Positions 12,501 through 24,000 of a stretch of DNA of 64,000 nucleotides are shown here, piece after piece (within the stretch, counting starts at the first letter, position 1; every line of letters starts with the position of its first letter). The stretch is taken from contig SSBO01000012.1 in the NCBI GenBank assembly GCA_005281725.1, positions 21,096,779 through 21,160,778 on the forward strand. Direction: 5' to 3'. Source of the DNA: Wuchereria bancrofti (lineage: Eukaryota; Nematoda; Chromadorea; Rhabditida; Onchocercidae). The position numbers and the translations under genes are program-made. The notes below the pieces were generated by a model. That model did no database searches. It saw nothing but the letters and a program-made list of their open reading frames with translations, and had not been told where the DNA came from.

Positions 12501-15500
12501 ATTAGATCATTACATTCAACTTATTAGATAAATTTAATTGCACAATTTATGAATTATTATTTTTGCATTAGATTTTAGTACACTCCTCATTAGCAAAATA
12601 TTCTGCATGGCAAAAAAATTGCAGACTTTGTGAAAATAGTCAAATTATTAGTCAATTGATGTCAGCTATAAAATAATGTTTGCATTGGTTGTTGAATTGT
12701 AAATCAACCAAATGACCATCAATTGAATGGCCAGTTTATTGCCCACTTTTTCAAATTACCCTTCAATAATGACTTCATGGTAGCAATAATAATGGTTAAC
12801 CATATACTGTAATTTATGGAATTATCTTAATTTTCACTAATTCAACAAAAATAGTTTTCACCAATAATTAAAATTCAATTTTGTCTACAATCTTACGAAA
12901 TTTATAATTAAAAATTTGAATCAAAGCACATCATTGCTTTCACATTGATCATTTATCACCAAAGTATTGCCTCCTCCTTTATTCTCTCTTCGATTATTAT
13001 CTAACTGATAATATTTAATGATAACTTTTTGTGTTCTATCTAATAATGTCTACTTATAAGCACCTAAAGTACTACCATTTGATAACATTGCCTAATTTAT
13101 TGTTTTCAAAAATATCTTCAAAAAAAAAAATGAAATTTATTTATTTGAAACAAACATTGTACAATCTAGTCTTGAATCATTTAATAATCAAATAGTATAT
13201 ATAGAGGATTACTCTCGTACGATCACTTAATATTACTCGTAATACCACCACTCTCATCATTTTGATTGTTTATTAAATGAATAAATACTCTTAAAAATTA
13301 TTTATATTATAAAATAAGACCTAATAGATTTAATGACATTAAAAGGATGAAAATGCTGAGAGGTTATTATTATTAGTCATAGGTATTATCCATCCTCAGC
13401 TTCTGTAATTATGAAATCAAAATTACTTGTCGTTGGCATTCATTCATAAACATTAATTTAAGCTAACCGAAGAATCATTTCAGCGATTAGTTCCGTTTTC
13501 CTTTTATTTCCTTAAAATCTAAAACAAATAATATAACACAATAGAGTTACGGGATCGATTTCCATGGTGATGAAACTTCGTGACGTTACCGCTTATTCAT
13601 TTCCTGGTTGCATCATTTGATGATAGAATAATAATTGTTATTATCTATTACTCTCATTAATTTTCAAATCTTAATTATTACTCTAATTAAAATTAATTAA
13701 AATTACTCTAGTTACAATCAAATTAATTAAAATGTAAAATTGTCTCTATTTTTTTTTTTTTGCATGCAAGCCAGAAAAAGAGGTGTAAATAGCACAATCT
13801 ATCTTTACTTTTAAATAGTGATTATCATTAGGATAATTTACTCATAGTTACGGGTAACAAATCAAAAAGGGAAAAGCGAGAGAAAGAGAGAGAAAGAAGT
13901 AAAAAGTCAATGTGAAAGAAAAAGAGAGAGAGAGAAAGAGAGAGGAAAAAGAAGAAGATAAGCTTCTTATATATTAACAATTCTTTTAGCTAATAATCTT
14001 TTTTAAAATTCATTCTAGTGATGTTTTATCAATTTCATAACTAAATTAATAAAGTTAACTTCCTTTAAGCTTTTTTCATCCTAATAAGACAACAATTTAA
14101 AGCAGTGATACGGTATTGCTGTCTCATCGGTTATTGGATGCTGTAAGTAAGTGATCATTGCATTGCTCCGCCTTCGAAATCACTTCCTGATGATTGTATT
14201 GCCTTAGATAAGTTGTCACTTTATTTCTTCATTTCTTTTTTATTTTTTTTTTAAATCGCTATTTTTGAAGATTGGTTAGTTAAGGCATTAATGAAAACTA
14301 ATATTCCATTCCTTCTTTATAATTTTATAATATATACTGTATATTGGTACTAGGAATAGAAGGTTCTGTGATACTATCAGACAGAAATGTATCAATTATG
14401 TTTAATGATTGGGTAGATTTTTATTCAATTATCATTTTAAAATGAACAATTATGAACTAATTTCATTTCATTTCATTTATAGGAAAAAATTTGAGCATAT
14501 TTATTATTAAAAGTAAAATTTACTACAAGAATTTTCTCCAAATTTCTTTCAAATTATTTCTAGTTTAAACTTTTTCTTTCAGTTAAAACCTTTTTCTGTT
14601 TGATTTAAATTGATGTGAATATTGATTTGTTCTAACATTTTATGGCAGAGCATATTGCAGTACTATTAGCATATAATAATTTTACCTGCCATTTGCCCGA
14701 CTATCTTTACTATTTTGGCTCACATCAACATTTGAAATAGTCTCAAAAAGACAAAATAACTTAATCACATCCTTTTTTTTTTCTTGTAAGAGATGCTATT
14801 GCACTTTTGTTTTCATTTGTCAATTTTGTGGTTTGTCTTTTTTGATCTAATTTTAAACAAATCAGATTAGACAATCAATTTTTTATGGCCTAAAGTAAAT
14901 GCAATCATGTGCTACTATCTTGGTTTAATAGTTGATTTTTGTCCGAAATTAAATAACTTTTCTGAATCGAATGAATGATAAATATCAGCTTTATATGACA
15001 TAAAGATTACTAATGTCATCGCAATTAAAAATTCAAATGAATTTTAAAAGATAGAATAGTAAGAGTTAATGAGTTTCTCCTCACTTTTCACCCCATCCAT
15101 TTTCAATTTCAATTTATATGTAATAGGCATTGAATTTAATATCATTTCAACAAGAGGTTTTTAAATTTTGAATAAAATATAATTGTCCAATTGGTCACTT
15201 CCATCTCAGCTTAATGTAAAATTTGACAGGATTTTCTACAATTTAAAGGAAATTCCTTCCGATTTTTTCAATATTGATAATTCACAAATATTTCCATATT
15301 TGAAGATAGAAATAGTTTTTAGAAAGTGCACGGAAAGCATTATTTATATTTCGGACTGTCTTTTTAGCAAATTTGTATGACTAAGTTTGTGACACACAAA
15401 TGAAAGAATACATTTCACACTTTATACAGTTTTTCCTGAAATTATTTCGTTATTTGTTTTGGATAATACCAATGATAATTGAGTATTAAATGGAATTGTT

Positions 15501-15643
15501 CGTATAAAGTAAATAAATTCATTTCCCTTTAAAAGCATTGATAAAGAGAAAGAGAGAGAGAGAGAGAGGAAAAAAAAATGACACGATAAGAAGGTAAGAA
15601 TGTAAGCTTAGCATATCAGATGTGTGTACTTCTAGGATAATAG

Positions 15644-15671
15644 AACGTTCTGACAGTCATACCTGAACGTT
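15644..15671. promoter_or_regulatory. 7-bp inverted repeat upstream of the first OTX gene
   Basis: AACGTTC (15644-15650) and GAACGTT (15665-15671) are separated by 14 bases, about 225 bp before the start codon at 15896. A dimeric-factor site is possible but unproven. Confidence 0.3.
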
Positions 15672-15895
15672 TTTTGCAACAGGAATGAATGATGTGAGCA
15701 AACATTGAACAGATAGCATCGATGTAGCTTTAAAAAAATTTGAAAAAATTGAAACTTAAAATGAAAGTAAAAATAAAAAAGTGTCAAGATGCGATAGTCG
15801 AATAAAATGTATTATTATGACTTTTTGAACGTTTTCAATATATCATTATGATCTAAAATTTTTGATTTGTTTAAGATTAAGTTGCTAAAAATCAA

Positions 15896-18000
15896 ATGGT
15901 ATATGGTGCGGTACCATTTAATCCATATGCTCATTTATCATGTCCTTCCGGTACCACAAACACTACACCAACCTTTGGCTATTCACCGATACATCCAATG
16001 GCACCAATGGGAATGTTTACTAATAGCTATTCAAATGGTTTGTTTATTTGTTTATTTTTTTAAATTATTTTGTTCATCTTTAAAAATTTTGTTGCTTATA
16101 ATAAATGCTTTTTTTTTGCATTTCAGGAATGATTCCAAGAAAAAATCGACGAGAAAGGACAACTTTTAACAGGCAACAATTGGAAATTTTGGAAAATTTA
16201 TTTGCTACAACACATTATCCGGATGTATTTACTAGAGAAAAAATTGCTGAGCAAATACAATTGCAAGAAAGTCGAATTCAGGTTTTAATTTTCTCTCTCT
16301 AATTTATCTATTACTTCTACTTATATTCTACTCAAAATGATTCCTAAAAAAATGATGCATAATTTTCTTTAAACAAAAGCGGAATCTTTATGAAAATAAT
16401 AAAGTATAATAATATCTCATTCAAAAAAGTTACCGGAAATAGACACCGAAAAAAAAAAAAAAGGAAAGAAGTAATTTCTGGCGAGCATCTGCCATACTTG
16501 CCAATCATTCTTTTTGTGAACTTTGTCAAATATAGCAACAGCTAATAACTTGACATACCAAAAATAGTCTGGGAGAGATTTTTGATGCGGGTATGAGACA
16601 CAAATAAATATTTTTTGCTACAGTTTGCCTTTTGTAGCAGATACTGTAAGTACTGTAATGAAATTTTGATCATAATAAATTCGTAAATAGGAGACTCTGT
16701 TTTAGTCTTTCATGCTTTCTTATTTTGGCTGTTAAATTAAGAGAAGAATAATTTGACGTTTCAATTTTGGTTAAAAGTCTTGATTAAATAATATTTATGG
16801 AAAAATAATCGAAGTTAATGTCATAGATTAACGTTTGATCAGTATAATATGCTATCTTTTTTTATTACAATCCAGGTGTGGTTTAAGAATCGTCGTGCTA
16901 AACAACGACAACAAGAGAGACAAAAGCCGAAAGGATCACAGGTAGTTACCGATGCTAGTTCATCTTCAAGTAGTACTACGAATGCTGTTGGCCTGAATAC
17001 AGCAGATTCCATGGATAGCCAAATGAAGGAAGTTTCAGATGAAACAAAGGAATACACAGTGTCACCAAAATCCATAGGACAATTTGCTAGTGAACCTGAG
17101 ACCAAGTAAGCAGTATTACAGTTGCTGGCATTACAAAACTTGTAATTAGGTTATAATTTTTAAGAAGATAATTATTGCTTGATTTTAAATTCTTCTTAGT
17201 GTTAGCTATTTTCTTTAAGAATTTAACACACATTTTCATTAATAAAACATTTGTAATTTCAGCTCAAAAAATTCTAAAAGTTTGCCTGGCAATTTAAGAA
17301 ATTCAATAAAAGCGGAAAAGGTAGACGATAGAGAACAAGCTTCATGCTCCACTAATCGTTCATTATCAAGGAGTTCTGAGGTGACCGAAAACTTATGGTC
17401 AGGTTGCATAGAAAATCCGGTAAATAATAAGATTTTCATGCTGTCGCAATAGTCAGCTTAGATGGCGATAAAATGCAAAAGATGAGAAATTTAGTTTTTA
17501 GTCTGAGAAATTAAATCAAAACAATGGCACAAATGGTATAAATTAAATTATTGTGCCACATGGTAAATATAAATTTGATGTTTATATAACCTCAATTGAT
17601 TGAAGTATTATAATTATTGAATGATATTAGTTACAGATTTAATATTGAATAATTAATTGAAATCATAAAACAGCTTCTTAATTCCTACTTAGTAATTAAT
17701 CTTTGCTATTTACAGACATTCCCGACAGCATCAGTGACTTCATTGTCAACAACCTCAACCACATCATTGTCATTACATCAAATGACACTTCCACCACCGC
17801 CTTATCCACATCCTCAGGATTTAAATTCATATTTCTACAGCAGTCATCAATATTACCAACAAATGTTGGATAGCAGTGCTGCAGCAGCATATAACAATAC
17901 CTATAATAGCTATCAGGCTGCTGCTGCAGCAACTGCATACAATCAAAATTGTCCAGTTTCCGCCTATTCTGCACATCAGTACTTTTTTGGACCAAGATAG
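15896..18000 (+). CDS. ceh-36/ceh-37: OTX/orthodenticle-type K50 homeodomain transcription factor (copy A)
   Basis: Five-exon gene, 322 aa: 15896-16037, 16127-16281, 16876-17105, 17263-17419 and 17716-18000 (stop TAG). All introns have GT/AG ends and matching phases. The homeodomain spans residues about 54-113 and contains NRRERTTF, the helix-3 core [16 protein letters not shown] and lysine at homeodomain position 50 (residue 103), the hallmark of OTX/bicoid-type factors binding TAATCC-like sites. The second intron splits the homeodomain just before VWF. The LQESRIQ spelling fits the C. elegans CEH-36/CEH-37 branch better than TTX-1 (from memory). The N-terminus is short ([11 protein letters not shown]), as in OTX proteins. 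The C-terminus has Ser/Thr-rich, Tyr/Pro-rich and Ala-rich tracts and ends HQYFFGPR. The family specifies sensory neurons. The exact start is uncertain, since no strong acceptor precedes it and an upstream exon is possible. An AATAAA occurs at 18,673. Confidence 0.93.
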
Positions 18001-20329
18001 CTCAATGTCATCCAATATTATCGGTGAATAGAAAGATGATTCCGAAAAGAAATCCGGAAAGCCTAGTTTTTTTTTTCTCTTCTTTTCCAACATGTAAAAA
18101 TGTTAGAAAATCTTCTGTCTCATTTTTTTCTTTTTCTTTTTTTTTTTATGACTCACAACTTTTTTTCAATTTCCACTGATTTCTCTGTCTTTCTGCACTG
18201 ATTTCATTTGCAAATCTATTTATTCTATTACAAACTGTCATGAATTATATTGAAATCTGAAAAAAAAAAAAAAAAAGAAAAATGATGCACTTTGCTATTT
18301 TCTGGAATGCTTTTCAAAATGGCTCATTTCAATTAAGTTGCATCATCCTTCCTAACTGACTTAAAGCTTCTTAATGAAAGCAAAACTTTCATTTCCATGG
18401 TTTCTGCCATCTTTCACCTGCAATCGATTTGTCTTCAATAATCAACCGCTAAAATCTGTCATTATTATATGAAAAGGACATTTTGAACAAAATTTGAATG
18501 ACATCTGTAAAATGAACATCTGTTAGACAAGCATAGACTTGATAAATCTTCAATACTTCATGGAAGTTTGATTGCTTTCAAAAAGACATCTAATACACTT
18601 TCATTTCAATTTGATAGTGAAACATTTTGTCTGTAAATCATTTTGTTCGCTAATTATTACACAGTTTGTATGAATAAAAGTAGGAATTGTTTAGGTACTA
18701 AATAGGATCCATTGTTGTTGTTGTTTTTTTTCCTCTTTTTTTTTTTTGAGTTAATTTAGCAATTAGGATGCAACTCTTATCAGTCATTGTTTCTATGGTC
18801 ATTAATTCCATACTAATCTTATTGTACATCTATTTCGCAATAGTATCAATCATTCCTTTCGTGATATTTTTTTAAGTCAAATTGCATTTCAACTTAAATC
18901 AGAAATAAATAAATAATCAGGATGACTGCTCAATCATAACAATTTCATTAATATTTGATATTTTGATTTTATTTGACAATTAGGTATGCGACTCTTATCA
19001 GTCACTTATCAGTCATGATTAGATTGTGAAATTTAAGAAATATACTGAGCAGTAAAAGAGCAAAATCTATGCATGAAAAAATCAAAATTCTGAGAATTTT
19101 CCGAATGACCATTTCCCATCAATGTTTCTTTAAGACTAATTTGAGTGTTCAATAACAGGGTAGTACAGGATCAAGGTAACAGGTTAGTACAGATCAGGGT
19201 AATAATAGGTTAGTACAAATCAAGGTAATAGGTTACTACAGATCGAGGTAATAGGTTTAATAGAGTAGTACAGGATTAAAGAAGAATCTTAAAGAAGCAA
19301 ATAAAGATCATTACATTTTAAATCATTCCTGTAAACTCAAATAATGAATAAACGAACGAATTAACTGTAACAGTTTCACTTTTAAATTACTCGTGACCAA
19401 GTGTTTCGCTTTCAGAGATTTCAACCACCATCGAAAGAAGAGGAGCACAGTGGCTAAAACTAATTTTGTAATTAATATTTTATAATTAATTGAGCAGTAA
19501 AAGAGCAAAATCTATGTATGAGAAAATTGCATTCCTTTATCACTGCATGCAATCATTTCCTTGCACTTGCAATAGTTGTGTAGAATAACACGTATTTCAC
19601 GTATTTTACAGTCATATCCGAAAATTCTTCGTTCGCTATATTTTAAGTGAGAAAGACTTTCGTTAAGGTTACGGGCAATTCCTTCATTTTTACCATTACT
19701 GTTGAATAAGTACCACTTGTGACACAGTAATAAATCGTTCGAAAATTGATGGTTAGTAGAATGTCAATTGAAGACAGTAGCAATTGACAATAATTTTTGA
19801 CCTTTTCATCAAAAGAAATAACCAACTGCTATCCAACTTGAGAATTTGACACATTCGATAAGAGCAAAGAGAGAAATTAGCCTTTATTGATAATATATTC
19901 ACTTATGAGATGTGTACTAAGCGAATAAGTTGACAGTCACAAAATTGAGGGAAATTAGCTTGACAAACACTACCAAATGCCCTCAAATCATGTTTGTCAT
20001 CATTGTCGCATCTTTTCTACAAAATAGATTACTTCCTAGTCAGATCACAACATATCTCTCTTCTTGCATTTTATGCAAATTACAAAGAGAAGGATACTTT
20101 TGCCTGATAATCGAGAAAGCGCATATTTACAACAACTTTGCGCGTCAGCAAAATATTGTTTGAAGACGCAATAATGTAGGGGAGAGGGGAAAGAGAAAGA
20201 GAATGAAGAAAAGAGTAAACAGATGTTGATGCGAGCAGAGAAACAAAGAGGAATAGCAATTTGCAAAGAGAGCATCCCGTCGGGAATGGTGAGCAGGGAA
20301 AAATGATGGTAAGTTTGCGGTTGTTAATT
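18001..20329. other. 3' flank of OTX gene A, non-coding
   Basis: Poly-T runs and a likely polyadenylation signal (18,673) lie in the first part, followed by an imperfect tandem repeat at 19,156-19,279. No coding sequence is supported up to the U1 gene. Confidence 0.5.
19156..19279. repeat. imperfect tandem repeat of about 23-28 bp, 5 copies
   Basis: Degenerate units built on ggttagtacagatcaaggta recur with variable spacers, including extra aataata insertions. Confidence 0.75.
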
Positions 20330-20496
20330 AAACTTACTTGGCTGGGAGGTGACTCGCGATCAAGAAGGCGAGTACTCCACGGTGAGGTCGGCCCATTGCA
20401 CTTATGGGCAGTGACTGACCCGTGTGGCAGTCTCGAGTTGGGACTCGCCAACAGCATAATTTTTGCGTTTGGGGACAGACAATTGTGCCGTTCCCC
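20330..20496 (+). ncRNA. U1: U1 spliceosomal snRNA, variant 5' end
   Basis: 167 nt matching nematode U1 across its length. Stem-loop I is closed by ACUCGC/GCGAGU around the loop GAUCAAGAAG (the U1-70K site in this family). Stem-loop II carries the AUUGCAC core of the U1A-type loop, closed by GCCC/GGGC. Stem-loop III reads GGCAGUCUCGAGUUGG and so on. The single-stranded Sm site is AUAAUUUUUG, followed by a terminal GGGGA/UCCCC stem. The 5' end reads AAACUUACUUGG, whereas the canonical nematode sequence is AAACUUACCUGG. Position 9, which pairs with the last exon base at 5' splice sites, is therefore U instead of C. A GC-rich block cccgtcgggaatgg at about 20,277-20,290, 40-53 bases upstream, could be the proximal sequence element. 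Ends are placed by comparison with known U1 RNAs. Intact stems argue against a decayed pseudogene. Confidence 0.93.
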
Positions 20497-20680
20497 GCCG
20501 CAGGTAGCGGGTGGATTTTGGGGAAGGAGTAACCCAGCGATACGTTGAGGGGTCGCTTCTACAACCCATTGTAGCCTCAATGGTTTTGCACCTGTTGCGA
20601 TCGAGCTTACGTAATGGGTCGTCCTATTGTGTCATCGTAAGAAGCGTTTCCTGGCAGGCGGTTCATGTAATCAATTTCAT
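20497..20680. other. GC-rich, foldable segment directly after U1, unidentified
   Basis: GC content stays as high as in the U1 gene for another 180 bp and then drops sharply. It contains two nested perfect hairpins. TTGAGG (20545-20550) pairs with CCTCAA (20575-20580), enclosing CTACAA-ccca-TTGTAG (20559-20574). CTTACG (20606-20611) pairs with CGTAAG (20636-20641), enclosing ATGGG-tcgt-CCTAT. It could be a second small RNA gene or a processed U1 3' extension. No known RNA family was recognised, and the strand is unknown. Confidence 0.4.
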
Positions 20681-21094
20681 ATTACGTAATATTACAAAGT
20701 TCTTCCTTCTATCTTTCATGAAATTGTAGTAAACAGAAAGCAATGTCCTTTATCATTTTGGACATCGAGAAGTCAGGATTCCGGAATCAAGATTTGAAAA
20801 CAAGTATGGAATGTGGGAAGTGTCGGCTGGGAGTCGGACTAATCCGAAATGCATAAATAACGCTGCTGATAAAATTAAGATATACGAGTAATACACATAA
20901 ATTTAAAATGTATGAGTAATCTGCAATTCATAGTGGCTCCCACAAGAAATGAATTTGAACCAAATCTGATTGTGGAACGGCTTCAAACGAAATAGTTTGG
21001 CAGATGGAGCAAAGTGGAATTTAATATTTTATTACAGCTCAAAAATGAACAAGTAATGCTTCCAGAATCAAGTTAACAATAAAGTAATCATGTT
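20681..21094. other. intergenic, includes lin-25 3' untranslated region
   Basis: It contains the minus-strand polyadenylation signal for the Mediator gene (21,028-21,033) and a perfect 12-bp palindrome GATTCCGGAATC at 20,777-20,788. No gene is supported. Confidence 0.5.
21028..21033 (-). terminator. polyadenylation signal AATAAA of the MED24/lin-25 gene
   Basis: TTTATT on the plus strand, AATAAA on the coding strand, about 60 bases beyond the stop codon at 21,095-21,097. Confidence 0.6.
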
Positions 21095-24000
21095 TTAAAA
21101 ACCGCCAAGTTTCCTTAAAAGACATGTGAATTGGAGCGCACTCTTTGTACTGGTAACATCACACAAATTTATGAGTGGCAGATAGAGATCCAAATTGAAA
21201 GTTTGCGGATCAAGACGAGCCAAATTTAACATCTAGAAAAAATATCTGATATAGTAATGATTTATGAAAGAACTCGCTGGAATGAAATAATTCAAGATAG
21301 CATGCTTGAATTTGTGAACTAGTCTTTTACTTTAAACCTAAATTTACAAACCAGATCATGCGGCAGAAGTTCAATTATTCTTCGAGTAGCTGCATTCTGT
21401 GGTGCAGTAGCAAGCGATACCACAAAGTGATATATAAATGTGATTGTACTCTGTAACGAATAACGAATAATTTCGCCTTGTCAAATTATGCGTAAGATAA
21501 CCTCAAAGAAGATATGTATATTATGGTTCCGGTTGTGAGTAAAGAAATTATCGTTAAATTTGCAGAAAACTTTAAGGCTAAACAATAAATTCTTATCTTT
21601 TCCAAGGCAAAACATTCATCAAAAACCTTCACAATTTGTCGGCCATCAATATGCAGCAATCCCTTGATGACTTCTTTTAGATCCGCTTTAAAACTGTATT
21701 AAATTTACCTTCAAATGTCCAGCTCTAGTCTCCCGAACAAATTTTTCAAAAATCACTAAAACAGAACGTTCAACAGGATTTCCCTGATCAGTTTCGGCAT
21801 CGTCATCATCATCACCTAAAAAAAAAAATAAGTGATACCTAACCTCATAAAACATGGGAAATAAAACTGGATGTAAGTCTTATGACAAAGCACCAACTTC
21901 TTTTCCTTTCTACGCAGTCGCCTCTTACAATTCGTGTTTGTCGTTCTTTCTGCTGCCTCCAGTAAGCATGCATGGCAAGTTGCAAACAGTGCACAAGGAA
22001 TCGTGCAGACACTAATGCTTTTGGCTCTACACAACCTAAAAATTACGAAAATAAGCACAAATTTTGGGAAGAAATAAGAATTTTAGTAGATTCGAGAAGC
22101 AAAATCCTTCACCAAAATCGACGTTCTGTTCAAAGATGTATTCAGTGATACTTCGAGCAAAACTCAGCATGCAAGGCACCGGTGACATAATACCAGCAGC
22201 AAGGCATAATTCACTAGCACATAACATTTCATCATTTGTCGACAACTTTAGCATCGCATTTAGCCAGACCTAAATAAGTTAACCTTTGCATCATTGTATT
22301 AAAGAAATCATAAAAACTGTTACATGTTCAATTACCACATTTCTGAATTGGACTAATATTTACTGATTATGCATGGGCGTATGTAACAGTTACAGTTACA
22401 GCGTGCATAAGTTACAAAAATGATTACAGCCATTAACATATGAACTCAAGATGACAATGCAACAACTGAAAATGGATGAATTTTATCTGCTTGAAAAAAC
22501 GAAGAATATATTTTTGTATTTATTTTCTAAATTTTTGGTTAACTGAAATGGAAATACCAACCATGCACCAATTCTCAACAACACCAGCTTTATTACATCT
22601 GTCAACGAGTTGCAAAACATTGGGAGATCCCCATGCTTGTTGTCGAGCGTAAGTAAATGCTTGTTTCAACATTTCTGCATCCGATGACTGTAAATGATGT
22701 GCTTAGGTGGAAGGAAAATTTTAAACAATTTCTACGAAATGATTAAAACAAATTCAGGAAAGGCAGAAAACCTGAGCGTTCGTAGCTGGTAATGTAAATG
22801 GTACAGCGGGCAGTTTTCTCTTCGCACAATTTATGATCCATGTAAATCTCGGATCACGCAAGCGATCACAAATGGAAAGATCATCTAATGTGCGGCGACA
22901 GGTAGCTGATGTTAACACCATGCTTAAATATTAGTATGCTTTTAATTTCAACAAAAATTTCGCATTTTCGTCGAACTTAAAACCGTCAAATTCTAAAACC
23001 ACATGCTAAGTAACTGAATCAAATAGAAATAACATGGAATTTAAAAATAGAAAAATACCGTTCTTGTTGCGTATGATTCAGCTGGTGAGGATACTCGAGA
23101 GCTCGAATGAAAGATTTTACCAGACTCTGGCGTGGATTAGTTACAGGTTGTGAACACATCCATTGGACTAAGCAAACGATCATAAAATTAGCATCATCTC
23201 GAAAAGCGTGCAGAACATTCTGCAATTTCTTTCAGTTATATACCAAAAATGGCAAAAGATCATACATGATCCTATATTGATATTGATTATGTAAATGTTT
23301 CATTTGATACGATTATCGAATGAATACACATTTAGAATATTTGCTTCAAAAGTTTCAAAACTTAGCTTGTTAATTTGGTGCGTTAAAACCATAAAATTTT
23401 TTGAACTCAAGAATTACAGCATGAAAATAACATCGATCACAGTTCATATCGCAAATGTATATTTACTCTCTTTCACTTATTTAAAACCAAAAGCCTCCAA
23501 TTATAACAAAATGTAGTTACCTTAATATTTTCGTGGAGATGCTCATAGTTTTCAAATTTTGTCATCCTGAAGTCGTCCAAAAGAATCTCGCCAATAACTG
23601 GTACAAAATCAACCAATTCAGCATAATTTACACTGCAAAATAAAAAAGTGTAAATTGATATTAAATTTTGTTTAAAACTTCAATTCATAATGCATTTATA
23701 CAACTAAAAATTAGTTAAAGCATTTTGCATGGCTCTTTATTTAAAGTGCAACTCACGTTCTTGGATCCCAGAACGGTTGTGCACGTTTCAACATATTAAC
23801 ACGATCAACGAATGCTGCCTTTTGTTCATTAGTGTAAGCATTTGATAAACTGCAACTATCAGCTGCTGTCCAACCATATTGTGATGCAAATTTATAGAAG
23901 CATGACTGGGTATTGTCCATTCCACGAACATTCCCATTTACCAGCTCGCTAGGTCGCTATAAAAAAAGTAACATTACTTTTACAATTTGTTGAAATTATT

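Larger units (their letters stand above)
9004..15895. other. long AT-rich non-coding stretch upstream of the first OTX gene
   Basis: No gene is supported. Several short islands are richer in GC than their surroundings: 9537-9598 (a hairpin), about 13,540-13,620, about 14,095-14,210 and about 15,600-15,730. They lie upstream of a homeobox gene and could be regulatory elements, which is inference. GA-rich runs occur at about 13,870-13,950 and 15,549-15,570. Confidence 0.5.

Noticed and set aside
17696..18093. two minus-strand frames over the last OTX gene A exon
   Set aside because: They are shadows of the real plus-strand coding exon.
20080..20580. 166-codon open frame on the minus strand
   Set aside because: It runs antisense through the U1 snRNA gene and the adjacent GC-rich block; the frame is open because GC-rich DNA has few stops. 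No splice sites or homology.
20777..20788. perfect palindrome GATTCCGGAATC
   Set aside because: Short palindromes of this size occur by chance, and nothing else marks it as functional.
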